Below are positions 25,193 through 33,220 of a stretch of 53,176 bases of DNA, one piece after another. The notes under the pieces were generated by a model, which was given only the letters and a program-made list of their open reading frames with translations, made no database searches and was not told where the DNA came from. The DNA is taken from assembly GCA_017432545.1 (NCBI GenBank), contig JAFRJA010000029.1:1-53176 (forward strand), given 5' to 3'. This DNA comes from Erysipelotrichaceae bacterium (GTDB lineage Bacteria; Bacillota_I; Bacilli_A; Erysipelotrichales; Erysipelotrichaceae). Each line of letters starts with the position of its first letter. Positions within the stretch are counted from its first letter, which is position 1. Both the position numbers and the translations under genes were made by a program.

Positions 25193-26068
25193 ATGGAATT
25201 ATTAGTCACCTTAAGAAAAATGGAAGATCTGGGAAAATTCGCCGAAGTTGCGGATGGTTTGATCGTGGGATCGGAATATACTACGGCTTTCCATCTGAAA
25301 CAGAAAGATCTTTCAAGGATCAATGAATATCTTAAGTCGAAAGAAAAAAAGATCTATGTGATGATGGATAACTTCATCATGGAAGATGAGAAAAAAGATG
25401 TCTCTGATTATCTTGATTATCTCAAGTCATTGGAGATTAACGGTCTTTATTTCCATGATCTGGGTATCTTTGGTATGGCCAGGACCAAACAGTTTGGCAA
25501 AGATCTGATCTATGACGGCAAGAGCGTTCTGTGTAATTCTTTGGATTCTGCTTTCCTTCTGAAAACAGGCATTAATGCCGTGGTCTTATCCCGAGAACTG
25601 ACACTTAAAGAAGTAAAGGATATCGTCAATGCCAATCCGGGCAGGATCGACTTGCAGATCTTCGGTCATCTGCGTCTTTCCGTTTCAAGGAGAAAGTTCT
25701 TAAGCAATTACTTCAAAGAAATAAAGAAGGATTATCGCTATTTCGCTAAAGAAACATTAAGTCTGATCGAAGAACAGAGAGACTATCGTTTACCGATCAT
25801 TGAAGATGGCAACGGTACCTCGATCTTCAGCGATTATATCCTGGAGATGTTTGATGAACTACCTGAGCTTCAGAGTAAACTGAATCACGGTATCGTCGAT
25901 TCACTGTTTATCAATGACAGTGATCTGATCGTCGATCTGTGTCACGAATATAAACGATTGAGTGCAGATAATAAGGATTTCATCAAAGATTCCTTCATGC
26001 GCAAACATCCGGCGGATTATTCCAAGGGATACTTATATCAGAAAACAAATATTACGAAAGATGAATAA
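25193..26068 (+). CDS. trhP1: U32 peptidase-like protein, TrhP1 (YrrN) type
   Basis: The 291-residue protein is the shorter, divergent partner that precedes a full U32 protein in many Bacillota (YrrN-YrrO in Bacillus). Such proteins are needed for prephenate-dependent 5-hydroxylation of wobble uridine in tRNA. It keeps the TIM-barrel layout (KIYVMMDNFIM, INGLYFHDLGIF, LQIFGHLRLSVSRRKFLSNY) but lacks the Cys-rich U32 signature of the next gene. It overlaps that gene by 8 nt. Assignment rests on order and length. Confidence 0.8.
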   Translation: MELLVTLRKMEDLGKFAEVADGLIVGSEYTTAFHLKQKDLSRINEYLKSKEKKIYVMMDNFIMEDEKKDVSDYLDYLKSLEINGLYFHDLGIFGMARTKQFGKDLIYDGKSVLCNSLDSAFLLKTGINAVVLSRELTLKEVKDIVNANPGRIDLQIFGHLRLSVSRRKFLSNYFKEIKKDYRYFAKETLSLIEEQRDYRLPIIEDGNGTSIFSDYILEMFDELPELQSKLNHGIVDSLFINDSDLIVDLCHEYKRLSADNKDFIKDSFMRKHPADYSKGYLYQKTNITKDE

Positions 26069-27266
26069 AGTAGAACTGCTTGCACCAGCAAAAGATCTGG
26101 CCAAGGCCAAGATCGCCATCATGTATGGAGCGGACGCCGTTTATGTCGGTGGCAAGTTTTATTCGTTGCGTTCGAGAGCTTCCAACTTTGATCTCAAGGA
26201 TCTCAAGGAACTCAGTGATTTTGCGAAGAAATACAAGGCTAAAGTATATGTCACGGTAAACATCGTTTTCCATGATGATGATTATTTCGGCATTAAGGAA
26301 TATCTGAGAGTTCTGGATTCGATCGGTATCGATGGCATCATCATCTCTTCTTTGGGACTGATCCCGGTGGTAAAGGAAGTGGCACCGCATCTGGAATGTC
26401 ATATCTCCACGCAGCTTTCTTCTTTGAATTCTTCTGCGGTTGAAGTGCTCAAGAGTTTCGGAGCGGATCGCGTAGTTTTGGGAAGAGAAGCAAGTATGAA
26501 TCAGATCGAAGAGATCGCTCGAAAAGTAAGTGTACCGCTTGAAGTCTTTATCCATGGTGGCATGTGCTCCAATTATTCCGGACGCTGTGTTTTATCTAAC
26601 CGGATGACTTTAAGAGACGCCAATAGAGGCGGTTGTGCTCATTCGTGTCGTTGGAAATATCATCTGTTTGATAAAGATCAGATCATCTCCAATCCAAACT
26701 GTCTTTTGTCGATGTCTTCCAAGGATTTAAGAGCTTCAGCCTATGTGGAAAGGATGATCCGCTGCAATATCGCTTCTTTGAAGATCGAAGGAAGGATGAA
26801 GTCGGAATACTACATCGGTCAGGTCGTCAAGACCTACCGCAAGATGATTGATGAGATCTATGAAAAAGGCTTCCTCAGTGAAGAGAGACTGGCTTATTAT
26901 GATGAAGAGCTTTCCAAGGCTGAGAACAGACCGAGTGATGACGGTTTCCTTTCCGGCAGCTGTGATAACTCCAAACATCTTTATGGGGTAAACGGTGCCG
27001 GTGTCACGCATGACTATGTCGCTTTTGTCCATGCCTATGATGAGACCAGGAATATCGCGGTCATTGAAGTGAAGAATGTCTTTGGCAAATATGATGACAT
27101 TGAAGTCTTCGGACCGGACATCGATAACGAACGTTTCAAGGTCGAATTCATGTTTGATGATAAATGGAATGAAGTTGAAAGGGCCAATAAGCCTACTCAG
27201 CTGCTTTATATCCGTATGCCTTTTAAAGTCCATAAAGGTGATATGTTCAGAAGGATCGCTTTATGA
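26061..27266 (+). CDS. trhP2: U32 family tRNA 5-hydroxyuridine modification protein TrhP2 (YrrO)
   Basis: The 401-residue protein starts at ATG 26061 (MNKVELLAPAKDLAKAKIAI); a longer upstream reading overlaps the previous gene and does not match the family. The U32 signature is complete: EVFIHGGMCSNYSGRC followed by GGCAHSCRW, whose cysteines probably hold an iron-sulfur cluster. Despite the peptidase name, the family modifies RNA. Its stop overlaps the next gene (ATGA). The operon continues with two rRNA/tRNA methyltransferases. Confidence 0.88.
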   Translation: MNKVELLAPAKDLAKAKIAIMYGADAVYVGGKFYSLRSRASNFDLKDLKELSDFAKKYKAKVYVTVNIVFHDDDYFGIKEYLRVLDSIGIDGIIISSLGLIPVVKEVAPHLECHISTQLSSLNSSAVEVLKSFGADRVVLGREASMNQIEEIARKVSVPLEVFIHGGMCSNYSGRCVLSNRMTLRDANRGGCAHSCRWKYHLFDKDQIISNPNCLLSMSSKDLRASAYVERMIRCNIASLKIEGRMKSEYYIGQVVKTYRKMIDEIYEKGFLSEERLAYYDEELSKAENRPSDDGFLSGSCDNSKHLYGVNGAGVTHDYVAFVHAYDETRNIAVIEVKNVFGKYDDIEVFGPDIDNERFKVEFMFDDKWNEVERANKPTQLLYIRMPFKVHKGDMFRRIAL

Positions 27267-27970
27267 TCATTGAAGGGGCGATCAGCGTAAAGGCTGCTTT
27301 GCAGAACAAAAAAAGAGAAGTTGCTGAAATCTATATCAGCAAAGATAAAAAGACGAAAGATTTCAATTATATCCGCAAACTTTCCCGCAACGAAAATGTA
27401 CCGGTAAAAGAAATGAAAGCCGAAGACCTTTCGGCCTTTTTAAGCGGTAAGAGTAACGGCGGTATCGGAGCGGAAGTATCACTCAGAAGAGAAGATGAAT
27501 TTGATGACGGGGATATCTTCTATCTCGATGGGATCGAGGATCCTTTCAACCTTGGTTATGCGATGCGTACGGCTTATGCCTTAGGTATTAAAAATGTTTT
27601 ATTAAGTCAAAGAGACTACGGACCTATGGAGATGCAACTGCTCAAATCATCAGCCGGTGCCTATGACATGCTGAATATAAGGATATGTAAGGATCCGGAA
27701 AAGGAAATGGCTGAATTCAAGAAGAATGGCTATTATCTCTATGGTTTATACAGAGGCGACAGAGCTGTCGATATTTTTAATGTTGTTTTTAAAGATAAGG
27801 CACTTTTTATGATGGGTGGCGAGAAAAGAGGCATCAATTCCAAACTGCTGGAGATGTGTGATGAACATCTTTATATCGCCTATGGTTCTGATTTCCGCAA
27901 CGCATTGAATGCCTGTGGGGCGCTTGATGTCGTAGCGACTTTACTGTTCAGCCAAAGGAAGAAGAAATGA
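27263..27970 (+). CDS. TrmH/SpoU family RNA 2'-O-methyltransferase, divergent
   Basis: The 235-residue protein has an N-terminal substrate-binding domain (EGAISVKAALQNKK) and a SPOUT domain. Motif 1 is DGIEDPFNLGYAMRTA and motif 2 is FMMGGEKRGINSKL. Motif 3, normally a SLNVS-type stretch, is replaced by GSDFRNALNACGALDV, so activity or target may differ from RlmB. It overlaps the genes on both sides by 4 nt. Target nucleotide cannot be told. Confidence 0.82.
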   Translation: MIIEGAISVKAALQNKKREVAEIYISKDKKTKDFNYIRKLSRNENVPVKEMKAEDLSAFLSGKSNGGIGAEVSLRREDEFDDGDIFYLDGIEDPFNLGYAMRTAYALGIKNVLLSQRDYGPMEMQLLKSSAGAYDMLNIRICKDPEKEMAEFKKNGYYLYGLYRGDRAVDIFNVVFKDKALFMMGGEKRGINSKLLEMCDEHLYIAYGSDFRNALNACGALDVVATLLFSQRKKK

Positions 27971-28686
27971 TCATTTCTTTAGATAATAAAAAAGTAAAAG
28001 AACTGTGCAAACTTCATCAGAAGAAATACCGCAAGGATCTTTTTCTGATCACTGATGGAAGCCTTATTGAAAAGGCAAAAGAAACAGATCATCTTGAGTT
28101 ATTGGTATATACAGGTGAAAAGCCTTTTGAATTTGAGAATTCTTTAGAGGTATCAAAAGAAGTACTGGATAAGATATCTAAAGATCCTTATGTATCTTAT
28201 TTAGGTGTTTCCAGGATGATAAAGGAAAATGATGACTATGGTGATAGGATAATGATACTTGATCAGCTGCAGGATCCTTTGAATATCGGCAGGATCATGG
28301 AGGCGGCTTTACTGTTTGGTTTTGATTCCATTATCCTTTCTGAGAACTGTGCTGATATCTATAACGAAAAATGTCTGAACAACTGTAAGGACGGGATCTA
28401 TGAACTCAAGATCGCCCATAAGGAACTGATAAAGGAAATTCAGGAATTAAAGAAAAAAGGCTATGCAGTCTTTGCGACCGGTTTAAGAAATAATACGAGA
28501 GAACTTCATGAAGTGAAGCCTCAAAAAAAGATGGCGATCATCATGGGCAATGAAGGAAGCGGAGTAAGAAGTGAACTGATGGATATTGCGGATGATATCG
28601 TCAAGATCGATATGTGCAATATCGATTCTCTGAATGTCTCAATGGCTTCAGCCATCATCATGTATCATTTCAGAAGCGTACAGTGA
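27967..28686 (+). CDS. TrmH/SpoU family RNA 2'-O-methyltransferase
   Basis: The 239-residue protein has all three SpoU motifs: LDQLQDPLNIGRIMEAA, IIMGNEGSGVRSEL and IDSLNVSMASAIIMYHF. It methylates a ribose in rRNA or tRNA using SAM, with a knotted SPOUT fold. It starts within the stop of the divergent homologue upstream, so two paralogues sit in tandem. Its last 17 nt overlap the 3' end of the acylphosphatase gene on the other strand. Confidence 0.9.
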   Translation: MIISLDNKKVKELCKLHQKKYRKDLFLITDGSLIEKAKETDHLELLVYTGEKPFEFENSLEVSKEVLDKISKDPYVSYLGVSRMIKENDDYGDRIMILDQLQDPLNIGRIMEAALLFGFDSIILSENCADIYNEKCLNNCKDGIYELKIAHKELIKEIQELKKKGYAVFATGLRNNTRELHEVKPQKKMAIIMGNEGSGVRSELMDIADDIVKIDMCNIDSLNVSMASAIIMYHFRSVQ

Positions 28687-28936
28687 ACTGTTTTTCGTTT
28701 TCAATGACCGGTATCTGTTTTATGGAATAGTCTTTTACCTTGATGAAGTAGCGATCGGAAAGAGAATCCTTGAGAAAAGGATCGATATCTTCACCCTGAA
28801 CTTCAACTTCAACTTTGCCATTAAGGAGATTGCGTACATAGCCGGTCAGATCATGTTTTCTGGCTAAAGAGATCATGGTCCCTCTGAAACCTACACCCTG
28901 GACCTGACCTTCATAGACGATAAAATATCTCTTCAT
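28670..28936 (-). CDS. acyP: Acylphosphatase
   Basis: This 88-residue enzyme hydrolyses carboxyl-phosphate bonds. It has the catalytic Arg in GQVQGVGFRG and the catalytic Asn in LTGYVRNLLNGKVEVEVQG. On the minus strand TGtTATGAT (an extended -10, TATGAT at 28948-28943) lies 6 nt before the ATG with no Shine-Dalgarno, so the message may be leaderless. It is convergent with the SpoU gene and overlaps it by 17 nt. Confidence 0.93.
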   Translation of the reverse strand: MKRYFIVYEGQVQGVGFRGTMISLARKHDLTGYVRNLLNGKVEVEVQGEDIDPFLKDSLSDRYFIKVKDYSIKQIPVIENEKQFTVRF

Positions 28937-28954
28937 AAATTAATCATAACATTT

Positions 28955-28979
28955 AAAAAGGAGCACGTTTGTGCTCCTT
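28955..28979 (-). terminator. Terminator after the flavodiiron gene
   Basis: AAGGAGCAC and GTGCTCCTT (28958-28966 and 28971-28979) form a perfect 9-bp stem with a 4-nt loop. On the minus strand TTTTTAAAT follows. Confidence 0.8.
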
Positions 28980-28983
28980 GTCA

Positions 28984-30774
28984 TCATAATGGTTCGAAAT
29001 CGTTGGCTCCGTGTTTGCATAACGGACAGATGAAGTCATCCGGCAGTGTATCTCCTTCGTAGACATAACCGCAGACCTTGCAGACAAAGCCTTTGCGACC
29101 CTGAGCTTCCGGTTTTGGTTTGACGTTTTTCTGGTAATAGGTATAGGTCATCGTTTCAACATTGTTGATGACGCGTGCTTCGGTTACCGAACAGATAAAC
29201 ATGCCATGGGTGCCCAGATCCTTGTAGTCTTCAACTTTCAAGGAGAAGAAGGCGTTGATGTAATGTGACAAGAAGATCAGTCCGTTGTCGGAACGCAGGA
29301 TCTCTTTTTCGTTTTTGAACTTGTCGGTATTTCTGCCGGACTGGAAACCGAACTGTTCAAAGACCTTGAACGGAGCTTCGGTATTCAGACAGTTGACGTT
29401 CATGATGCCGGTTTGTTTGATGATGTGATGGGAGTAGTTGTCTTTATTGATCGAGACCATTACTCTGAATGGATTATCCGTCAGCTGAACGACCGTATTG
29501 ACGATCAGGCCGTTATCCTTCTTGCCGTCATTACTGGTAACGACATACAGGCCATAGCCGATCGAGAACAGGGCTTTCATGTCGTTCTTGTTGGCCTTGT
29601 TTTCATCACGTGCAACATAGTCAACACACATTGCCGCAGAGAGTTTATCGAACTGTTCATCGTTTTCCGGACTTAATGATGACTTGATGGTCACGGTCGG
29701 TTCAACGATGGTCAGGTTCTTCTGCTTGCTCAACATCTCTTTCATCGTCTTGGCGGCCAAAGGAGCCCAGGAGCCGTTTTCGATCAAACCTATTTTGCGG
29801 TTCTGGAAGTTTCTTTCCGTCAGATGATTGATGAATTCTTTCATGAACGGATAGATATCCGCATTATAAGTCGTTGTCGCCAAGATCAGCTTATTGTAAG
29901 CAAAGGCATCAGCTACCGCTGCTGACATGTCGGAGCGGGCTAAGTCATAGACCTTGACTTCCGGAGCGTTGCAGCTCTTGAGTTTATCAACTAGTTTTTC
30001 TACAGCCGTCTTGGTGTGACCGTAAACAGAAGTGTAGCAGATCACGACGCCGTCTTTTTCAACATCATAGCTTGACCAGGTCTTGTACAGATCGATATAG
30101 TAGCCAAGGTTCTTGTAAAGGAACGGTCCGTGAAGCGGCAGGATCATCGAGATATCAAGGCCGGCTGCTTTTTTCAGTAAAGCCTGTACCTGCGCACCAT
30201 ACTTGCCGACGATGCCGATGTAGTAGCGTCTTGCTTCATCGAGCCAGTCTTCATTTACATCCAGAGCTCCGAACTTGCCAAAGGCATCAGCTGAGAATAA
30301 GGCTCTTTCATATGCATCATATGTCAGCATGACTTCCGGCCAGTGGACCATCGGGGCAGCTACGAAATGCAGTTCATGTTTGCCTAAGGAAAGGATATCG
30401 CCTTCTTTGATGATGATGTGCCGGTCTGAATAGTCTGTACCGAAGTAATTGCTCATCATCATGAAAGCTTTTTCGGAAGAGACGATAACGGCCTTATCAT
30501 AAGTCTTCATGAAGCTGGCGATATTGGCAGAATGGTCAGGTTCCATATGCTGGACGATCAGATAATCAGGTTTCTTTCCCTCCAGGACATTCTCGAGATT
30601 ATCCAGCCATTCATGCGTAAAGTGCTGGTCAACGGTGTCCATGACCGCGATCTTATCGTCTAAGATCACATAAGAGTTGTAGGACATGCCGTTAGGTACC
30701 TTGTACTGTCCTTCAAAAAGATCAACCTGGTGGTCATTGACGCCCACGTATTTGATGGTATTGGTTATTTCCAT
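28984..30774 (-). CDS. Flavodiiron protein fused to flavin reductase and rubredoxin
   Basis: The 596-residue protein has four modules. A metallo-beta-lactamase diiron domain (1-250) has ligands in QHMEPDHSAN, APMVHWPEV, FSADAFG and LPLHGPF. A flavodoxin domain follows (about 252-395; CYTSVYGHTKTAVEKL), then a flavin-reductase-like domain (about 400-550). A C-terminal rubredoxin (about 558-596) has CKVCGYVYEG and CPLCKHG. Flavodiiron proteins reduce O2 to water or NO to N2O and protect anaerobes; the fused domains supply most of the electron path in one chain. AAGGAG precedes the ATG, with TATAAT further upstream. It appears to be a single-gene unit. Confidence 0.93.
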   Translation of the reverse strand: MEITNTIKYVGVNDHQVDLFEGQYKVPNGMSYNSYVILDDKIAVMDTVDQHFTHEWLDNLENVLEGKKPDYLIVQHMEPDHSANIASFMKTYDKAVIVSSEKAFMMMSNYFGTDYSDRHIIIKEGDILSLGKHELHFVAAPMVHWPEVMLTYDAYERALFSADAFGKFGALDVNEDWLDEARRYYIGIVGKYGAQVQALLKKAAGLDISMILPLHGPFLYKNLGYYIDLYKTWSSYDVEKDGVVICYTSVYGHTKTAVEKLVDKLKSCNAPEVKVYDLARSDMSAAVADAFAYNKLILATTTYNADIYPFMKEFINHLTERNFQNRKIGLIENGSWAPLAAKTMKEMLSKQKNLTIVEPTVTIKSSLSPENDEQFDKLSAAMCVDYVARDENKANKNDMKALFSIGYGLYVVTSNDGKKDNGLIVNTVVQLTDNPFRVMVSINKDNYSHHIIKQTGIMNVNCLNTEAPFKVFEQFGFQSGRNTDKFKNEKEILRSDNGLIFLSHYINAFFSLKVEDYKDLGTHGMFICSVTEARVINNVETMTYTYYQKNVKPKPEAQGRKGFVCKVCGYVYEGDTLPDDFICPLCKHGANDFEPL

Positions 30775-30832
30775 AATAAAAAGTTCTCCTTACTTAAATT
30801 ATATTTTGCGAAGGTTAAAGGCTTGTGAAATA

Positions 30833-31138
30833 TCAGAAGAAAAACTCGATTAATAAAACCGTGAGGCAGCAGATCAGAGTGACTTTGAATAGACCGAGAT
30901 CCTTATAGGCTGCAAATGCACCGATCAATAAGGCGATAGCTCCGGCAATTGGATTATCTGTCACATCGATGATGGCCGGGAAGGTCATGACGGCTAAGGT
31001 GACATAGGGGACGTAGTAGAGAAAGTCTCTGATGAATTTGTTTCTGATCGGTCTTCTGATGATGGTCAAAGGAAGTACTCTGACTAGAAAGACCGTAATT
31101 GCCATGACGAATATATAGATATAGATATTATTTTTCAT
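30833..31138 (-). CDS. azlD: Branched-chain amino acid exporter subunit AzlD
   Basis: The 101-residue membrane protein has about three to four helices and the family's early LVRVLPLTII segment. AzlC and AzlD together export branched-chain amino acids and some analogues. It overlaps azlC by 11 nt and has a GGAG Shine-Dalgarno inside azlC. It ends about 50 nt before the flavodiiron gene. Confidence 0.9.
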   Translation of the reverse strand: MKNNIYIYIFVMAITVFLVRVLPLTIIRRPIRNKFIRDFLYYVPYVTLAVMTFPAIIDVTDNPIAGAIALLIGAFAAYKDLGLFKVTLICCLTVLLIEFFF

Positions 31139-31823
31139 CCTGATCTCCTTTCACCGGGAACAGTAAAGCTCCAAGGCAAGAGATGACGATCGTTAAGATG
31201 ATCGTGATCATGGATGTGGAGATATTGCTGAAACGCGATAATAGATAGGAACTGATAAAACTTATAACGATAAGTAAAGCGATCGCTTTGTCCTTTTTGG
31301 CCGGTGGGATGATGATCGCCAGAAACATGCCGAACAAGGCGACTGATAAAGCGGAGACGATCCTTTGCGGGAGCACGTTGCCCATGACGATGCCTAAAGC
31401 GGTACCTAAGGCCCAGCAGGGTGAGGCAAAGGCGATGGCGCCATAGGAATAATAGGGATCACAATAGGGATCCTGTGAGATGGCTAAGGCAAAGAATTCA
31501 TCCGTCAGGTAAAAACCCAGGATCAGACGATGGATCATCTTTGTGACTGGCGATATCTTCTGCGATAAAGCAAATGACATCAGGACATAGCGGATATTGG
31601 AAACGATCATGATCAGTACCATCTGTAAATAAGGTACATTTTCCTTGATCGCAATGAAGGCCGCATTTTCTCCGGCTGAGGCATTTACCAGTAAAGAGGC
31701 GAGAAAACCCTGAAAAGGTGTAAGACCGGCCTGAGCTGCAATGATTCCCAAAGAAAAGGCTACTGCAAAGTAGCCGAATCCTATAGGCAATCCGTCTTTG
31801 AGACCTTTTCTGAATGAATCCAT
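31128..31823 (-). CDS. azlC: Branched-chain amino acid exporter subunit AzlC
   Basis: The 231-residue protein has about seven membrane helices, beginning FRKGLKDGLPIGFGYFAVAF, a typical AzlC start. With AzlD it forms the exporter. It starts 5 nt after the darA stop with no clear Shine-Dalgarno, so its translation is probably coupled to darA. Confidence 0.92.
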   Translation of the reverse strand: MDSFRKGLKDGLPIGFGYFAVAFSLGIIAAQAGLTPFQGFLASLLVNASAGENAAFIAIKENVPYLQMVLIMIVSNIRYVLMSFALSQKISPVTKMIHRLILGFYLTDEFFALAISQDPYCDPYYSYGAIAFASPCWALGTALGIVMGNVLPQRIVSALSVALFGMFLAIIIPPAKKDKAIALLIVISFISSYLLSRFSNISTSMITIILTIVISCLGALLFPVKGDQDEK

Positions 31824-31828
31824 ATCAA

Positions 31829-32152
31829 TTACAGTTTTTCGAATCTGTCAACGTTGAGAACGAAGATCGTCGCACCTCCGACTTCAACTTCTATCGGATA
31901 TGATACCAGATTGGACATATCGGTAGAAATAGTTGTCGGAACAGCTTCTTTTCTTCTCTGTGATTCACTGCCAATGATCTCGATAGCCTTGTCAACTTCC
32001 TTGTCTTCGCAACCGATGATCAATGTTGTGTTTCCTGAAGAAAGGAAACCACCGGTCGTAGCCAGACGGGTGACATGATAAGAAGCCTTATTCAATGATG
32101 ATATACATGCTTTGGTATCATCGGTCGAAATAATAGCCAGAATGAGTTTCAT
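31829..32152 (-). CDS. darA: Cyclic di-AMP receptor DarA (PstA), PII-like
   Basis: The 107-residue protein has the DarA fold: MKLILAIISTDDTKACISSL, then VTRLATTGGFLSSGNTTLI, where the TGGF/GNTT loop binds c-di-AMP. It signals osmolyte and cell-wall state in many Bacillota. In Bacillus it lies between tmk and holB; here it leads the azlCD operon, so c-di-AMP sensing and amino-acid export share a transcript. GGAGG precedes the ATG and an extended -10 (TGATAAAAT on the minus strand, -10 at 32186-32181) lies upstream. Confidence 0.93.
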   Translation of the reverse strand: MKLILAIISTDDTKACISSLNKASYHVTRLATTGGFLSSGNTTLIIGCEDKEVDKAIEIIGSESQRRKEAVPTTISTDMSNLVSYPIEVEVGGATIFVLNVDRFEKL

Positions 32153-32202
32153 ATTTCTACCTCCAGTTAACTTACTTATAATTTTATCATTATTTATATT
32201 CT

Positions 32203-32248
32203 ACGGTGCAAATTCCGTCGATTGTACGATGCAAATTCCGTCGATTGT
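32203..32248 (+). repeat. Two tandem 23-bp repeats upstream of ftsE
   Basis: 32203-32225 and 32226-32248 are direct copies differing at one base; the shared part starts TGCAAATTCCGTCGATTGT. The second copy runs into the -35 hexamer of the ftsE promoter (32245-32250). The repeat period is about two helix turns, so a protein could bind both copies on one DNA face. Confidence 0.8.
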
Positions 32249-32273
32249 TACTGCTTATCAATAGTGATACAAT
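32245..32273 (+). promoter_or_regulatory. Promoter of the ftsEX operon, near-leaderless
   Basis: TTGTTA (32245-32250), a 17-bp spacer and an extended -10, TGaTACAAT (32265-32273), precede the ftsE ATG by 8 nt. No Shine-Dalgarno at normal spacing exists. Confidence 0.7.
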
Positions 32274-32281
32274 TAAAAGGT

Positions 32282-33220
32282 ATGATTGAATTCAAGAATG
32301 TTTCCAAACAGTACAAAAACGGTACTCATGCGCTTATAAACATCAATCTCAAAGTCAATGACGGCGAGTTTGTATATATCATGGGACCGACCGGTTCAGG
32401 AAAATCAACCATGATCAAACTTCTTGATGGTGAAGAGGTTCCCAGTGGCGGTCAGGTCATAGTTTCAGGAATCAATGTCGGAAGACTGAAGAAGAGTAAA
32501 GTCTATCTCTATCGTCGCAAGATCGGTGTCGTCTTCCAGGATTATCGTCTTTTACCGGAAAAGACGGTTTTTGAAAATATCGCTTATGCCTTAGAGGTAT
32601 TGGATATGCCTTCAGACAAGATCAAGAAGAGAGTCAGAGAAGTCCTCAAGCTTGTCGATCTGTCGGAAAAATCCAATGCGAAACCACGTGAACTATCTGG
32701 TGGCCAGCAGCAGCGTGTCGCGATCGCTCGTGCCGTAGCCAAAAGACCGACGATATTGATCGCTGATGAGCCGACCGGTAACCTCGACCCGGAAATGACC
32801 GATGAAATGATCAGACTGCTGGAAAAGATCAATCGCGAAGAAAAGACGACTTTACTGGTCGTTACTCATAATGATGTCATGGTCGAATATCATCCGAAAC
32901 GTACGATCAGGATCGAGTCCGGTCATATCGTTGATGATGGCCTGCATACAGACAGAAGTTCATTAAATCTTTCGGAAAGCAAGCAGAAGGCTAGTGAAGA
33001 AAAACACAAAGAAAAAGAAGTAAAAGAAGAAAAAACTGAAAAGTCAGAAAAAGATTCGGATAGTATTTTTGATACACAAACCTCGACCACTAACCCTCCG
33101 ATCACGGAAGTGGATCTGGAGAAACTGTCGGAGTCTGAGACGCAGGAGCTGATCCTTACGCAGATCAATGAACAGCAGGAAGCCATCAAGGAATTCCTTG
33201 AAGGAGATCACCACGAATGA
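32282..33220 (+). CDS. ftsE: Cell division ABC ATPase FtsE with long acidic/basic C-terminal tail
   Basis: FtsE powers the FtsX membrane protein to switch on peptidoglycan hydrolases at division. The start is ATG 32282 ([14 protein letters not shown]); a reading from 32222 would run through the repeats and promoter. The ATPase (about 1-225) has [17 protein letters not shown] and [13 protein letters not shown]. About 85 extra residues follow, rich in Glu, Lys and Ser (for example [20 protein letters not shown]) and ending in a short helix; typical FtsE has about 228 residues in all. The tail could bind a cytoplasmic partner. It overlaps ftsX by 4 nt. Confidence 0.93.
   Translation: MIEFKNVSKQYKNGTHALININLKVNDGEFVYIMGPTGSGKSTMIKLLDGEEVPSGGQVIVSGINVGRLKKSKVYLYRRKIGVVFQDYRLLPEKTVFENIAYALEVLDMPSDKIKKRVREVLKLVDLSEKSNAKPRELSGGQQQRVAIARAVAKRPTILIADEPTGNLDPEMTDEMIRLLEKINREEKTTLLVVTHNDVMVEYHPKRTIRIESGHIVDDGLHTDRSSLNLSESKQKASEEKHKEKEVKEEKTEKSEKDSDSIFDTQTSTTNPPITEVDLEKLSESETQELILTQINEQQEAIKEFLEGDHHE

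Noticed and set aside
25962..26060. An extended start for the second U32 protein.
   Set aside because: It overlaps the first U32 gene by over 100 nt and the family starts at MNKVELLAPAKD.
32203..32248. The tandem 23-bp repeats as a CRISPR remnant.
   Set aside because: Only two adjacent copies without spacers and no cas genes; they abut a promoter instead.
32222..32281. An upstream in-frame start for ftsE.
   Set aside because: This part covers the tandem repeats and promoter; family homology begins at ATG 32282.
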